Of a stretch of DNA of 64,000 bases, positions 44,301 to 53,710 are shown piece after piece; positions within the stretch are counted from its first letter, which is position 1, and every line of letters starts with the position of its first letter. Both the position numbers and the translations under genes were made by a program. Location: NCBI RefSeq assembly GCF_000196615.1, contig NC_014306.1, positions 2,542,001 through 2,606,000 on the forward strand, given 5' to 3'. The stretch is from Erwinia billingiae Eb661. GTDB lineage: Bacteria; Pseudomonadota; Gammaproteobacteria; Enterobacterales; Enterobacteriaceae. The notes beneath the pieces are model-generated. The model was not told where the DNA came from. It did no database searches and worked only from the letters and a program-made list of their open reading frames with translations.

Positions 44301-45269
44301 CAGCGGCAGAATTTCGGTATGCGGAAGATCGCGGCGGTTTAAGGCATCCGCCGTATCGCGGATTTCCCGTTCACCGCTCATAAAGATCAGGATATCGCCA
44401 CGGCTCTCCTGCCCCAGCTCATCGACCGCATCGAAAATGGCCTGCAGCTGATCGCGATCGGTATCATCCGCGTCTTCCACCACCGGACGATAGCGAACCT
44501 CCACCGGATAGGTGCGGCCGGAGACTTCGATTACCGGCGCATTGTGGAAATGTTTGGAGAAGCGCTGCGGATCGATGGTCGCCGAGGTGATGATCACTTT
44601 TAAATCCGGGCGACGCGGCAGCAGCTCACGCAGATAGCCGAGTAAAAAGTCGATGTTCAGACTGCGTTCATGCGCTTCATCAATAATGATGGTGTCGTAC
44701 TGCAACAGCAGCCGGTCCTGTTGGATCTCCGCCAGCAGAATACCGTCGGTCATCAGCTTGACCTGAGTGGTGTCGCTGACCTGATCGTTAAAACGCACCT
44801 TATAGCCAATGCAGCCACCGAGGCTGGTTTCCAGCTCGTCGGCGATGCGATCGGCCACGGTGCGCGCCGCCAGGCGTCGTGGCTGCGTATGGCCAATCAG
44901 CCCGGTAATGCCCCGGCCCAGCTCCAGACAAATCTTTGGCAGCTGGGTGGTTTTCCCTGAGCCGGTTTCACCGGCGACGATCACCACCTGGTTGTCGCGG
45001 ATCGCGTCGGCAATGTCCTGCTTCTTCTGACTGACCGGCAAATTTTCCGGGTAACGAATCGTCGGCGTCGCCGCACGACGGCTGGCCACACGCTGTTCAG
45101 CCACGGTAATTTCCGCCGCCAGCTCGTCAGCGATCGCCTGCATCGCCTCAGGCTTGCTGACTTTTTTAGCCCCGTGCAGGCGCTTCAGCAGACGCTGGCG
45201 ATCGCGCAGCATCAGCGAGTCCAGGCGTGGGAAGAGCGCGGTCAGGGGAGATTGAGGTGTTGTCGACAT
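41370..45269 (-). CDS. hrpA: ATP-dependent RNA helicase HrpA
   Basis: 1299 residues (E. coli HrpA 1300). A DEAH-box helicase that in E. coli processes fimbrial mRNA and rescues stalled, collided ribosomes. The helicase core is at about 85-420: Walker A GETGSGKTTQLP, motif II DEAHERSLNID, motif III SATI, and motif VI QRKGRCGRVSEG. Helicase-associated and OB-like domains then lead to a long HrpA-specific C-terminal region. Divergent from azoR as in E. coli, with a 234-base spacer. Confidence 0.97.
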   Translation of the reverse strand: MSTTPQSPLTALFPRLDSLMLRDRQRLLKRLHGAKKVSKPEAMQAIADELAAEITVAEQRVASRRAATPTIRYPENLPVSQKKQDIADAIRDNQVVIVAGETGSGKTTQLPKICLELGRGITGLIGHTQPRRLAARTVADRIADELETSLGGCIGYKVRFNDQVSDTTQVKLMTDGILLAEIQQDRLLLQYDTIIIDEAHERSLNIDFLLGYLRELLPRRPDLKVIITSATIDPQRFSKHFHNAPVIEVSGRTYPVEVRYRPVVEDADDTDRDQLQAIFDAVDELGQESRGDILIFMSGEREIRDTADALNRRDLPHTEILPLYARLSNAEQNRVFQSHTGRRIVLATNVAETSLTVPGIKYVIDPGTARISRYSFRTKVQRLPIEPVSQASANQRKGRCGRVSEGICIRLYSEDDFINRPEFTDPEILRTNLASVILQMTALGLGDIAAFPFVEAPDKRNIQDGVKLLEELGAITQSEDQHYKLTPSGRSLAQLPVDPRLAKMVLEAQRYACTREVMIITSALSIQDPRERPADKQQASDEKHRRFADKESDFLSFVNLWDYLQEQQKALSSSQFRRLCKMEYLNYLRVREWQDIYTQLRQVVREQGIPLNSEPADFRGVHTALLTGLLSHIGQKDADKQEYTGARNARFSIFPGSGLFKKPPKWTIVAELVETSRLWGRIAARIDPEWIEPVAQHLIKRSYSEPHWEKAQGAVMASEKVTLYGLPIVAARKVNYSQIDPVLSRELFIRNALVEGEWQTRHAFFKANLKLREEVEELEHKSRRRDILVDDETLFAFYDMRIPQDVVSARHFDSWWKLTSREQPELLNFAKEMLIKEGASNVSKLDYPNVWQQGNLKLRLSYQFEPGTEADGVTVHVPLPLLNQVEENGFEWQIPGVRRELIIALIKSLPKPVRRNLVPAPNYADAFLGRVTPMELPLLESLEREFRRMTGITIDREAWQWDQVPDHLKITYRVVDENNRKLNEGRDLAALKLALKGKVQETLSLVADDGLEQSGLHIWSFGDLPDHFEQKRGNYSVKAWPALVDEKDSVAIRLFDSQHEQQKAMWRGQRRLLLLNIPSPIKYLHEKLPNKAKLGLYFNPYGKVLDLIDDCIACGVDKLIDEHGGPTWQEAGYSKLHDKVRAELNDTVVDIAKKVEQILTAVFNINKRLKGRVDMSMALALSDVKAQLGGLVYKGFVTQNGWKRLSDTLRYLTAMERRLEKMPIDPHSDRARMLKIEKIQQAWSTWYNKLPAVRREDEDVKDVRWMIEELRVSYFAQQLGTPYPVSEKRIQQAMDEIVI

Positions 45270-45467
45270 AAAGGTATAAACTCGCTAATCGCCGTCACTC
45301 CGGCAAACAACAGATGATTCGAAGGATAAAAATTTTGCGTAGTGTAGCACAGACAACCACTTAGCCATGACTCCCTGCCGTTAACCTTGTTCAGTAAATT
45401 CGAACATAGGCCTCAGAATATTGCACTATCACTGAGGGATGTTTACCCCTAGAGTGTAAATCATTGA

Positions 45468-46109
<642 letters not shown>

Positions 46110-46142
46110 GTCGTGATCTTGCCGTAAAGGGTAAGCCTGAAT

Positions 46143-46173
46143 AAAAGCCGGTCACCGCAAGGGACCGGCTTTT
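46143..46173. terminator. Bidirectional terminator between azoR and ydbL
   Basis: Eleven-base arms AAAAGCCGGTC and GACCGGCTTTT surround a nine-base loop. It overlaps the last codon of ydbL by one base, the T of the U tract at 46173. Confidence 0.85.
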
Positions 46174-46502
46174 TATTGCCCTTTCTTCAGCCACTGACCG
46201 TTGATGCCGCGCACGTATTGCCCGGCGGCAGCGCGCTCAACCAGCTTTTGTCCGGCGATGCGCCCGACTTCAGCGGCGGTCATATTATTGCGCAGCGCCA
46301 GTGCCTGATACTGCTGCTGACGGCCCTGGTTGATACGATCTACCAGGGCCTGAGCGTCAGCGTTCTGGGTAACGGCAGCGATGTAGCCGCTCAGGGTTTC
46401 GCCGACCAGGCCTTGCTGACGGGCCTCATCCAGCGTCAGGGCCATCGCTGCCGGTGACAACAACAGGAACACCAGCGCCAGCGCTTTTAGCTTTTTCATC
46501 AT
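46173..46502 (-). CDS. ydbL: YdbL, DUF1318 periplasmic protein
   Basis: 109 residues. A cleavable signal peptide (about 1-21, ending AMA-LT) precedes a DUF1318 domain (LDEARQQGLVGET, GRIAGQKLVERA, GINGQWLKK). In E. coli ydbH, ynbE and ydbL form one operon in which YdbH is an AsmA-like lipid-transport protein and YnbE its outer-membrane partner. YdbL is needed for, or modulates, their pairing. The gene is last in the operon here too, seven bases after ynbE. Confidence 0.92.
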   Translation of the reverse strand: MMKKLKALALVFLLLSPAAMALTLDEARQQGLVGETLSGYIAAVTQNADAQALVDRINQGRQQQYQALALRNNMTAAEVGRIAGQKLVERAAAGQYVRGINGQWLKKGQ

Positions 46503-46509
46503 CGTCCCC

Positions 46510-46698
46510 TCAGAACAGTCCGCTCTGATTTTTTAACAGCGCCTCAACGTCTTTATCGACCTTGATATGGATCTCATGCTCAATTTTCACGTTCATATTG
46601 ATGGTGATCGGCTCTTTTGGCGCAGCCACCTCAATACGCGGGACGCAGCCGCTAAGCAGCAAAATCCCGGCGGGCATCAGCAGGCTAATGCGTTTCAT
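46510..46698 (-). CDS. ynbE: YnbE lipoprotein
   Basis: 62 residues. A lipoprotein signal with lipobox LLSGC (Cys 18) is followed by a short beta-rich segment (EPITINMNVKIEHEIHIKVDKD). It is an outer-membrane lipoprotein that forms an intermembrane bridge with YdbH in E. coli and supports phospholipid transport to the outer membrane. The start lies inside the end of ydbH (14-base overlap), so it is translationally coupled. Confidence 0.93.
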   Translation of the reverse strand: MKRISLLMPAGILLLSGCVPRIEVAAPKEPITINMNVKIEHEIHIKVDKDVEALLKNQSGLF

Positions 46699-49324
46699 CG
46701 GTCGTTTCCTTTTGAGTCGGCAGTGCAGCGTTTTGCTCTACCCACGATTGCAAATTATCGCCAAAGCGCAGGCTGCGCCACAGCTGGAACAGGTTTTCGC
46801 GCTGGGTGTAGTTCAGCGTCACCCGCTGGTTTTTGTCGCTAAAGCGGCTGGTGCCGTTGACCTGCGCCTTCATGGTCATCGCCCCCAGATTATCAATGTC
46901 GACGGTCGCCCAGCTGCGGGTGATCTCCATATAGCGCAGCCAGTCTATGGCGGCGCCCGCCGCAATATTGTTGCTGGCGATGGCATCGGCAAAATCCTTA
47001 TCCATCCTGACGGTCAGGGGGCCGTTATTGGCAATCCAACCGTCTTTGATCAGCCAGTGGGAATTGGTCAGCCACAGCGGCAGTGCGCCATTAATATGAC
47101 CGGACATGGCAATCTGTTTGGGCTTCATCGCCGTGACCAGTTCGCTCATGCTGATATTTCGTAAGCGCAGCGTCGCGGCTTCGGTCTGCGGCATCTGCAG
47201 ACTTTCCATACTTAGCTGGCCGCCCAGTACCGCCACCGCAACGTTGCTTAAGCGCAGCGGCTGGCGATCGCTCCATGGATACCAGCCCTGCAAATCGGCG
47301 GTGATATTCTGCAAGGCAAACTGATTTTTCACCTCTTTAATCCGCAGCGACACCGGCCCTTTGGCCCCGAAATACCACTGGTGCGCCTTCAGCCTGAACG
47401 GCAGCGAAAAGTCGATACCGTTAATTTCGTTGTCCGGCATCCATACGCTACCGTTGTTCACCACCCAGTGACCTCCGGCCTCGAAGCCCTGATCGGCGGC
47501 GGCGGAGAAGGCAACCTGCGCCTTGAGCGTTCCACCCTGGATTTTCATCTTCAGGTCATTACTGAGCAGCGGCTGGAAAACCGACAGCGATTGTTGCGGC
47601 CACCAGGCCTGACCGCGCAAACGAACGCCGTCCCAGCGGCCCTGAACGCGAACGGGGCCAATATCCTCTGCCTGCAAGCTGCCGTTATAGAGGAACGCCG
47701 CCGGATCCTGACCTTTCACCGCCAGGGTCAGCGTCGAAGGCGGCAGATAACCGCCGCTGCTGAAGGTGGTTTGCTGCGCATCCAGGCGGAATTTCCCTGC
47801 AAAGGCAGGATGCGCAACATCGCGCTGCCATGATACCGGCACCGCCAGCGTTAAACGCGGCGCACGAACGTTAACGTTGCCATAACTGATCTGGTCAAAG
47901 CCGGTTGATAGCGACGTCAGCTCAATCAATGAATCCTGCCAGCGGCCCTTGCCATTCATATCCCATTTCGCCGACAGCGGGGCCATATAGCCCTCGCCCC
48001 AATAGCGCCAGAACCACTGACCTTTATCCGGCCAGAAGTCGTTGGCCCGCCCATCCAGATGCAGCTTAAAACGCCCCATCTGCGGGTCATGTGCGGTAAG
48101 AATGGCCTGCAGGCGTCCGTCAATGCCGGCGGATGAGACTTTCACCCCGGCCAGCGGCCAACGCGCCTCATCCACTTCCAGCGTCGAAAGCAATCGCCCG
48201 CGCATTCGCAGCAACGCGCCCGGCTGTAACAGCAACGTTGGGTCCAGCAGCGGCCCCTGAACCTCGCCAGGCAGCCCGGCGTAGAATTGCAACTGCGCCA
48301 GTTTACTTTCGCCGGTCAGGCGGAATGGCAGCTGGCTGTTGCTCCAGTCAAGATGTCCCGGCCCCAGCGACAGCACCACGTTGCCTTTGCCGCCTCTTCC
48401 CTGAGTCAGCACGTTAAGTCGGCCGGTGATCTCGGTTGCCGGAATCCCCTGCTGCCAGTTTTTCAGTGCCAGGGTAATGCCGCCGGACAACGGTTGTGCC
48501 GCATAAGGCCAGCGCCATTGACCCTGCTGGATCAGGATCTGTTGGTCTGAGATGGCCCATGGCAAGGTCACCAGCGGCGCATCATCGCCCTGCTGATGCA
48601 CCACCAGTTGCCCCTGCTGCTGTTGCCAGTCCAGATTGACGTTGAGCGGCGCAGGAATGCCCTGCAGCGTCATATCGGCAGTCAGTTTTCCGGCATCAGG
48701 CAAGGTGTCAGGGATTTTTGGCAGGTTCAGCGTGCCGGCAACCGTAATTGGCTCGGGGACGCCTGGGGCTTTAACGGTCAGCGAATGGATCGCCAGCTGC
48801 TGGCCGCTGAGTTCAGCGTCCAGCGAGAGATTCGGACTGCGGTAACGGACGATCTGTCGCGCGCTGTCGAGGTTGAGCTTCAGCTCTCCACCCCAGCTTT
48901 GCCACGGCGAAATAGCCAGACTGTTGATGGTGATATCCGCACCCGGCAGCATGGCCTGCCAGTCGGCGATGGAACGCGGTGCCGAAGGCGTTTCACTGGC
49001 CGGGAGCTGGCTGGCACAGGTGCTGTCGACCTGCACCGTCGCGGCATTGACCGCCCAACGTCCGTTTGCGCGGCCCAGTGACAGATCCTGTACAGCGGCA
49101 AGTTCACAGTCGCCGACGCGGTAGCGCACGCCCGGGATCTGGAGCTTACCGGACTGCCAGCGGGGATTGCTGTCCAGCACCAGAGCGGTGTTGGCAGGCA
49201 GCCACACCCCAGCCAGCCGCGGAAGCCAGTGGGTTACAGTCAGCAACAGGCTGGCAATCAGCAGCACAACGACCAGCACGATCGCTATCGCTACCTTCCA
49301 GCCACGCGAAAAGCCAGTCAACAT
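46685..49324 (-). CDS. ydbH: YdbH, AsmA-like intermembrane phospholipid transport protein
   Basis: 879 residues, exactly the E. coli length. A single N-terminal membrane helix (about 10-32) anchors a long periplasmic beta-groove of the TamB/YhdP/YdbH type. It moves phospholipids between inner and outer membrane and is partly redundant with TamB and YhdP in E. coli. The repeated beta-strand pattern runs through the whole length; GGEL, GQLSMESLQMPQ and NISMSELV resemble the AsmA_2-type C-terminal region. The ATG at 49324 has GGAG upstream; a 17-residue upstream extension is unsupported. Its operon partners are ynbE and ydbL. Confidence 0.93.
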   Translation of the reverse strand: MLTGFSRGWKVAIAIVLVVVLLIASLLLTVTHWLPRLAGVWLPANTALVLDSNPRWQSGKLQIPGVRYRVGDCELAAVQDLSLGRANGRWAVNAATVQVDSTCASQLPASETPSAPRSIADWQAMLPGADITINSLAISPWQSWGGELKLNLDSARQIVRYRSPNLSLDAELSGQQLAIHSLTVKAPGVPEPITVAGTLNLPKIPDTLPDAGKLTADMTLQGIPAPLNVNLDWQQQQGQLVVHQQGDDAPLVTLPWAISDQQILIQQGQWRWPYAAQPLSGGITLALKNWQQGIPATEITGRLNVLTQGRGGKGNVVLSLGPGHLDWSNSQLPFRLTGESKLAQLQFYAGLPGEVQGPLLDPTLLLQPGALLRMRGRLLSTLEVDEARWPLAGVKVSSAGIDGRLQAILTAHDPQMGRFKLHLDGRANDFWPDKGQWFWRYWGEGYMAPLSAKWDMNGKGRWQDSLIELTSLSTGFDQISYGNVNVRAPRLTLAVPVSWQRDVAHPAFAGKFRLDAQQTTFSSGGYLPPSTLTLAVKGQDPAAFLYNGSLQAEDIGPVRVQGRWDGVRLRGQAWWPQQSLSVFQPLLSNDLKMKIQGGTLKAQVAFSAAADQGFEAGGHWVVNNGSVWMPDNEINGIDFSLPFRLKAHQWYFGAKGPVSLRIKEVKNQFALQNITADLQGWYPWSDRQPLRLSNVAVAVLGGQLSMESLQMPQTEAATLRLRNISMSELVTAMKPKQIAMSGHINGALPLWLTNSHWLIKDGWIANNGPLTVRMDKDFADAIASNNIAAGAAIDWLRYMEITRSWATVDIDNLGAMTMKAQVNGTSRFSDKNQRVTLNYTQRENLFQLWRSLRFGDNLQSWVEQNAALPTQKETTDETH

Positions 49325-49513
49325 TCCGCTCCATCCGTGAATATCATAGGGTGAAATGATGGCACGGAATGTCACAAGGGAGAAGTTTTTAACAGATAAT
49401 CAACGCATTCAGCGCAAATATCCGCCGTCCGTCATCTCAGGGTCGCCGCGTATTGAGAATTATTGTTACTATGCTGTCAGCGCTATTCCCTTTACGGTCA
49501 CAGGAGAGAGATC

Positions 49514-50509
49514 ATGAAACTTGCGGTGTACAGTACGAAACAGTACGACCGGAAATACCTTGAGCAGGTCAATGAAGACTACGGCTATGAACTGGAATTT
49601 TTCGACTTTCTGCTGACTGAAAAAACGGCCAAAACGGCGGTGGGCTGCGATGGCATCTGCATCTTCGTTAACGACGACGGCAGCCGCGTGGTGCTGGAAG
49701 AGCTTGCTGAACTGGGCATCAAGTTTATCGCACTGCGTTGCGCCGGCTTTAATAACGTCGATCTGGCTGCGGCGAAAGAGCTGGGCATTAAGGTCGTCCG
49801 CGTACCGGCCTATTCCCCGGAAGCGGTGGCGGAACATGCCGTCGGCATGATGATGACGCTTAACCGCCGTATCCACCGCGCCTATCAGCGCACCCGTGAT
49901 GCTAACTTTTCCCTGGAAGGATTGATCGGCTTCAATATGCACGGCCGCACGGCCGGTGTGGTGGGTACCGGTAAGATCGGTCTGGCCACGCTGCGCATCC
50001 TGAAAGGCTTTGGCATGAAGCTGCTGGCGTTCGATCCCTATCCTAATCCACTGGCCATCGAGCTGGGTGCCGAATATGTCGATATCGACACGCTGTTTAA
50101 GCAATCGGACGTCATCTCCCTGCACTGCCCGTTAACGCCCGAAAATCATCATTTACTGGATATGTCAGCATTTCAGAAAATGAAAGATGGTGTGATGATC
50201 ATCAACACCAGCCGCGGTGGGCTGATTGACTCGCAGGCGGCGATTGATGCACTGAAGCTGCAAAAGATTGGTTCGCTGGGAATGGACGTGTATGAGAACG
50301 AGCGCGATCTGTTCTTTGAAGATAAATCGAATGACGTGATTCAGGATGATATCTTCCGCCGTTTATCATCCTGCCATAACGTGTTGTTTACTGGTCATCA
50401 GGCGTTCCTGACCGCTGAAGCGCTGACCAGCATTGCGGAAACCACGCTGGAAAACCTCAGGCAGCTGACCAATAATCAACCCTGCCCGAATGAACTGACG
50501 GCGGACTGA
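49514..50509 (+). CDS. ldhA: D-lactate dehydrogenase (fermentative)
   Basis: 331 residues. It reduces pyruvate to D-lactate with NADH during fermentation, in the cytoplasm. The N-terminal segment KLAVYSTKQYDRKYL and the NAD-binding GTGKIGLATLRI (about 152) match E. coli LdhA. Catalytic Arg is in NTSRGGLID (about residue 235), Glu in YENERD (about 264) and His in TGHQAFLT (about 296). The start follows AGGAGAGAG. Convergent with the DUF333 lipoprotein gene. In E. coli hslJ and ydbJ lie on this side; hslJ is missing here. Confidence 0.97.
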   Translation: MKLAVYSTKQYDRKYLEQVNEDYGYELEFFDFLLTEKTAKTAVGCDGICIFVNDDGSRVVLEELAELGIKFIALRCAGFNNVDLAAAKELGIKVVRVPAYSPEAVAEHAVGMMMTLNRRIHRAYQRTRDANFSLEGLIGFNMHGRTAGVVGTGKIGLATLRILKGFGMKLLAFDPYPNPLAIELGAEYVDIDTLFKQSDVISLHCPLTPENHHLLDMSAFQKMKDGVMIINTSRGGLIDSQAAIDALKLQKIGSLGMDVYENERDLFFEDKSNDVIQDDIFRRLSSCHNVLFTGHQAFLTAEALTSIAETTLENLRQLTNNQPCPNELTAD

Positions 50510-50542
50510 ATGCGCTGAACCGGTCAGGATCTCTGGCCGGTA

Positions 50543-50818
50543 TTAACGCGCGCAGGTGCCGCTTGCCAGCGCATTTTCACCACAGCGTCGGCCATTTGCC
50601 AGCTGGCACATGCCAACGGAGCTGCCGTCTAACTGACGTGATAAGGCTAAGGTTCCCCCGGCATTTGCACAGGTGCTGGACGCTAAGTCGGACATCACCA
50701 CGCGAGGTGGCACATGCGCACTGGTAGCCTGTTGCGGCGGTTCGTTGTCGGCTTCATTGCTGCTGCAAGCGGACAGCAACAGCGCACAACCCACAAGCAG
50801 AAAGGTCGCTGCTTTCAT
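50543..50818 (-). CDS. DUF333 lipoprotein, YdbJ-like
   Basis: 91 residues. The signal ends in lipobox LLSAC (Cys 18), followed by an acidic linker and a DUF333-like domain with four cysteines (STCANAGG, GMCQLANGRRC, GTCAR). DUF333 proteins are small secreted or lipid-anchored proteins of unknown function, sometimes related to haemolysin-type or protease-inhibitor folds. The location next to ldhA fits E. coli ydbJ, but similarity is mainly the C-x-GG and C-LANG motifs, so I give no symbol. Confidence 0.75.
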   Translation of the reverse strand: MKAATFLLVGCALLLSACSSNEADNEPPQQATSAHVPPRVVMSDLASSTCANAGGTLALSRQLDGSSVGMCQLANGRRCGENALASGTCAR

Positions 50819-50999
50819 TTATTCTCCGGGGAACGGTAATTATGCAGAAAGCCAGCATAAGCTACGATCCCAGGCGGGTCGATAGCTGTCACGAATATTT
50901 ACCAAATTAAAATGCCTGAAATAGCAATAGCCTGCCGTCTCATTTTATAACGGGTAACATTAAGCAACTGAAAGTGCCTACAAATCAGAAGGATAATCT

Positions 51000-51656
51000 A
51001 TGTTAATGGATCTGCTGCTGCGTATCGCCTTAGCGGGAGCGTTGGGAGGATTAATCGGCCTTGAGCGCCAGCTCCGCGCTAAAGAGGCCGGTTTACGCAC
51101 CCATATTCTCGTCGGCATTGGCAGCGCGATGTTTATGATCGTCTCTAAGTACGGATTTGATGACATTATTGCTCAGACGCATATTGGTCTGGATCCCAGC
51201 CGTATCGCCGCTCAGGTCGTCAGCGGCATGGGCTTCCTCGGTGCCGGCACCATCATTATTCAAAAGCAGGTGGTTAAAGGCCTGACCACCGCGGCAGGCC
51301 TGTGGGTCACCGCCGCCATCGGCCTGGTGATTGGTAGCGGACTGTATGAAATTGGCATTTATGGCACCCTGCTGGCGCTGATCGTGCTGGAGACGTTTCG
51401 CCGCATCAGCCACTGGCTTATTGGCCGCCACCACACCCTGATCTTCCACCTTAAGCCCAAAAGCGTGCCGCTGGTGTTAATCGCGTTAGAAAAGGAGCGC
51501 GTTCGCACCGGCCAGGTATCGGTGGTTAACCGGGATGTTGAAACCGGGCTCTGTGAAATGACAATTGACGTGACATTGTCACGCAATATCGCTCCGCATC
51601 AGATTTATGACGCGTTGTTAGAGATTAAAGGCGTGACGTCGGTCGAGATGCAATAA
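51000..51656 (+). CDS. MgtC/SapB-family membrane protein
   Basis: 218 residues. Four to five N-terminal membrane helices carry the family signatures GGLIGLERQLRAKEAGLRTHILVGIGSA (about 16-43) and QVVSGMGFLGAGTII. A TTAAGLWVTAAIGLVIGSG helix follows. A C-terminal cytoplasmic domain (about 145-218) looks like an ACT-type fold. MgtC of Salmonella inhibits the F-type ATP synthase and supports growth in low magnesium, but this shorter MgtC/SapB type has no proven role. AAGGA lies upstream of the ATG. No magnesium-transporter gene is adjacent. Confidence 0.85.
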   Translation: MLMDLLLRIALAGALGGLIGLERQLRAKEAGLRTHILVGIGSAMFMIVSKYGFDDIIAQTHIGLDPSRIAAQVVSGMGFLGAGTIIIQKQVVKGLTTAAGLWVTAAIGLVIGSGLYEIGIYGTLLALIVLETFRRISHWLIGRHHTLIFHLKPKSVPLVLIALEKERVRTGQVSVVNRDVETGLCEMTIDVTLSRNIAPHQIYDALLEIKGVTSVEMQ

Positions 51657-51840
51657 ACGCCTGCCAATTTATCAGCCTGTGCGCACGCGGCCTGTAGTCG
51701 CCTGACAAATGTGGCATGATGCGTTGATGCATCGCCTGAAAATGAATGAAGATGGCAAAGAATGCGTATCGAAAGCAGCAGTTTACAGGGTCAGGTGGGA
51801 TTTCCAGCCTGACTGGCAAGGTAACTAAAAGGAGAAGTGG

Positions 51841-52128
51841 ATGACCGATAAAAATATCCTCATCGTGGCAAAGTTCACTGCCCGGCCTGGCAAAGCGGAT
51901 GAGTTAAAAAAAGTGCTGAACAACGGCGTGAAACCGGCCCGTGCTGAAGCGGGTTGCCTCCATTACGATCTGTATCGCAGTGTGGAAGACGGGAACGTGT
52001 TCCTGTTCCATGAAACCTGGAAAAATGCCGAAGCGGTCGAAATCCATGGCGGACAGCCGCACTTCAAAACGCTGATGGCCGACGCCGAACCGTTGCTGGC
52101 GCAACCGCCTGAAGTGCATAAAATCTGA
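51841..52128 (+). CDS. Antibiotic biosynthesis monooxygenase (ABM) domain protein
   Basis: 95 residues forming one ferredoxin-like alpha+beta ABM domain (ILIVAKFTARPGKADELKKVL, GCLHYDLYRSVEDGNVFLFHETWKN, HFKTLM). The family includes YgiN-type quinol monooxygenases and other small cofactor-free oxygenases, usually dimers. The substrate is unknown. AAGGAGAAGTGG immediately upstream is a strong ribosome site. Monocistronic, with a strong terminator 16 bases downstream. Confidence 0.82.
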   Translation: MTDKNILIVAKFTARPGKADELKKVLNNGVKPARAEAGCLHYDLYRSVEDGNVFLFHETWKNAEAVEIHGGQPHFKTLMADAEPLLAQPPEVHKI

Positions 52129-52143
52129 TGTTTACTCACTAAT

Positions 52144-52176
52144 AAAAAAAGGCCTGATTCGCTCAGGCCTTTTTTA
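52144..52176. terminator. Bidirectional terminator between the ABM gene and dbpA
   Basis: Arms AAAAAAAGGCCTGA and TCAGGCCTTTTTT with the loop TTCGC give a strong stem with A and T tracts on both sides. Confidence 0.92.
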
Positions 52177-52194
52177 TTGCGGGTGATAAAGCGG

Positions 52195-53574
52195 CTATTT
52201 CAGCAAGCGCGCCCGGCAAGATTTGCCTTTGATTTTCACCTGCTGTAATTGCTTCATCGCCTGACGCGCGGTGTCCTGACGGATTGCGACATACGCCTGG
52301 GTTGGCGCGATATCGATTTTACCAATCACGTCGCTGCTCAGACCGGCATCGCCGGTCAGTGCCCCGAGAATGTCGCCAGGACGGATTTTCGCCTTACGGC
52401 CACCATCCAGACTCAGGGTCGCCATTTCGGCCAGCAGCGGCTGTGCGGCCACCGATTTCAGCTCGGACACTTTATGCCAGCTCAGCTTCATCTGCAGGAA
52501 ATCCTCCAGCGCATGGGCTCGCACCATCTCATCTGGCGCGACAAAGCTGATTGCGCACCCTTCTGCGCCGGCACGCGCGGTACGGCCAATACGGTGGACA
52601 TGCACTTCCGGGTCAAAGGAGAGTTGATAGTTAACCACCATCGCCAGGGATTTAATGTCCAGCCCACGCGCGGCAACATCGGTGGCGACCAGCACGCGGC
52701 AGCTGCCGTTAGCGAACTGAATCAATACCTGATCACGATCGCGCTGTTCTAAATCGCCGTGCAGCGCCAGTGCGCTGATTTTGGCGCTGTCCAGCGCATA
52801 AGCGACGTCGTCACATTCGCGTTTGGTATTACAGAACACCACGCAGGAGCTTGGTTTCTCATCGCTCAACAGACCGATCAGCGCGGTTAACTTTTCACGC
52901 GCGCCGGCTTCATAAAAGCGCTGGTCGATAGTCGGTAAGTCAGATACCACGTCGGTTTCAACCGCCACCGGCTCACGCTGAATATTCTGGCTGATACGCG
53001 CGATATCCTGCGGCCAGGTTGCCGAGAACAGCAGCGTCTGGCGCGATGCCGGACAGTATTTGATGATTTCTTCAATATCTTCGCGGAAGCCCATTTCCAG
53101 CATCCGGTCCGCTTCATCCAGCACCAGGGTGCCGATCTGATCCAGTTTCAGCGTTTCGCGCTTAAGGTGATCAAGGATACGGCCTGGCGTACCGACCACG
53201 ATATGCGGCGCATGCACCAGCGAATCGCGTTGAGCACCCATTGGCTGGCCGCCGCACAGGGTAAGAATTTTGATATTCGCGGCAAAACGGGCCAGACGAC
53301 GCAGCTCTTTCGCCACCTGGTCAGCCAGTTCACGCGTTGGGCATAACACCAGCGATTGCGTGACAAACTGGGTCACATCAATGCGGTGCAGCACGCCGAG
53401 GCCAAAGGCGGCCGTTTTTCCGCTGCCGGTTTTGGCCTGAGCGCGAACGTCCTTCCCTTCCAGGATCGCCGGCAAAGCGGCCGCCTGGACTGGGGTCATT
53501 GTATGGTAGCCAAGCTCATTCAGATTATCGATCTGGCTGGCTGGCAGGGCTGTCAGGGTTGCAAAAGAAGTCAC
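52195..53574 (-). CDS. dbpA: ATP-dependent RNA helicase DbpA
   Basis: 459 residues. A DEAD-box helicase that remodels hairpin 92 of 23S rRNA during 50S assembly. Motifs are Q-motif TPVQAAALP, Walker A AKTGSGKTAAF (about 46-56), DEAD in LVLDEADRMLEMGF (about 153), SAT and HRIGRTARAG. The C-terminal RNA-binding domain (about 385-459, KAKIRPGDILGALTGDAG) is specific to DbpA. The start is GTG, as in E. coli, eight bases after GAGAG. Its position between the FnrS/zntB region and ttcA is only slightly rearranged from E. coli. Confidence 0.96.
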   Translation of the reverse strand: MTSFATLTALPASQIDNLNELGYHTMTPVQAAALPAILEGKDVRAQAKTGSGKTAAFGLGVLHRIDVTQFVTQSLVLCPTRELADQVAKELRRLARFAANIKILTLCGGQPMGAQRDSLVHAPHIVVGTPGRILDHLKRETLKLDQIGTLVLDEADRMLEMGFREDIEEIIKYCPASRQTLLFSATWPQDIARISQNIQREPVAVETDVVSDLPTIDQRFYEAGAREKLTALIGLLSDEKPSSCVVFCNTKRECDDVAYALDSAKISALALHGDLEQRDRDQVLIQFANGSCRVLVATDVAARGLDIKSLAMVVNYQLSFDPEVHVHRIGRTARAGAEGCAISFVAPDEMVRAHALEDFLQMKLSWHKVSELKSVAAQPLLAEMATLSLDGGRKAKIRPGDILGALTGDAGLSSDVIGKIDIAPTQAYVAIRQDTARQAMKQLQQVKIKGKSCRARLLK

Positions 53575-53710
53575 ACATTACTCTCTGATAAAACCGGCGG
53601 GCGGATTGGCGCTGAGTGTAGCAGAAAACCCTGCCCGCAGGTGGCGGCCGGGTGGGTAACCGGCCAGCTAAGGAAGATTAAGCGGCAACCGTCGCCGCTT
53701 AATAAAAAGA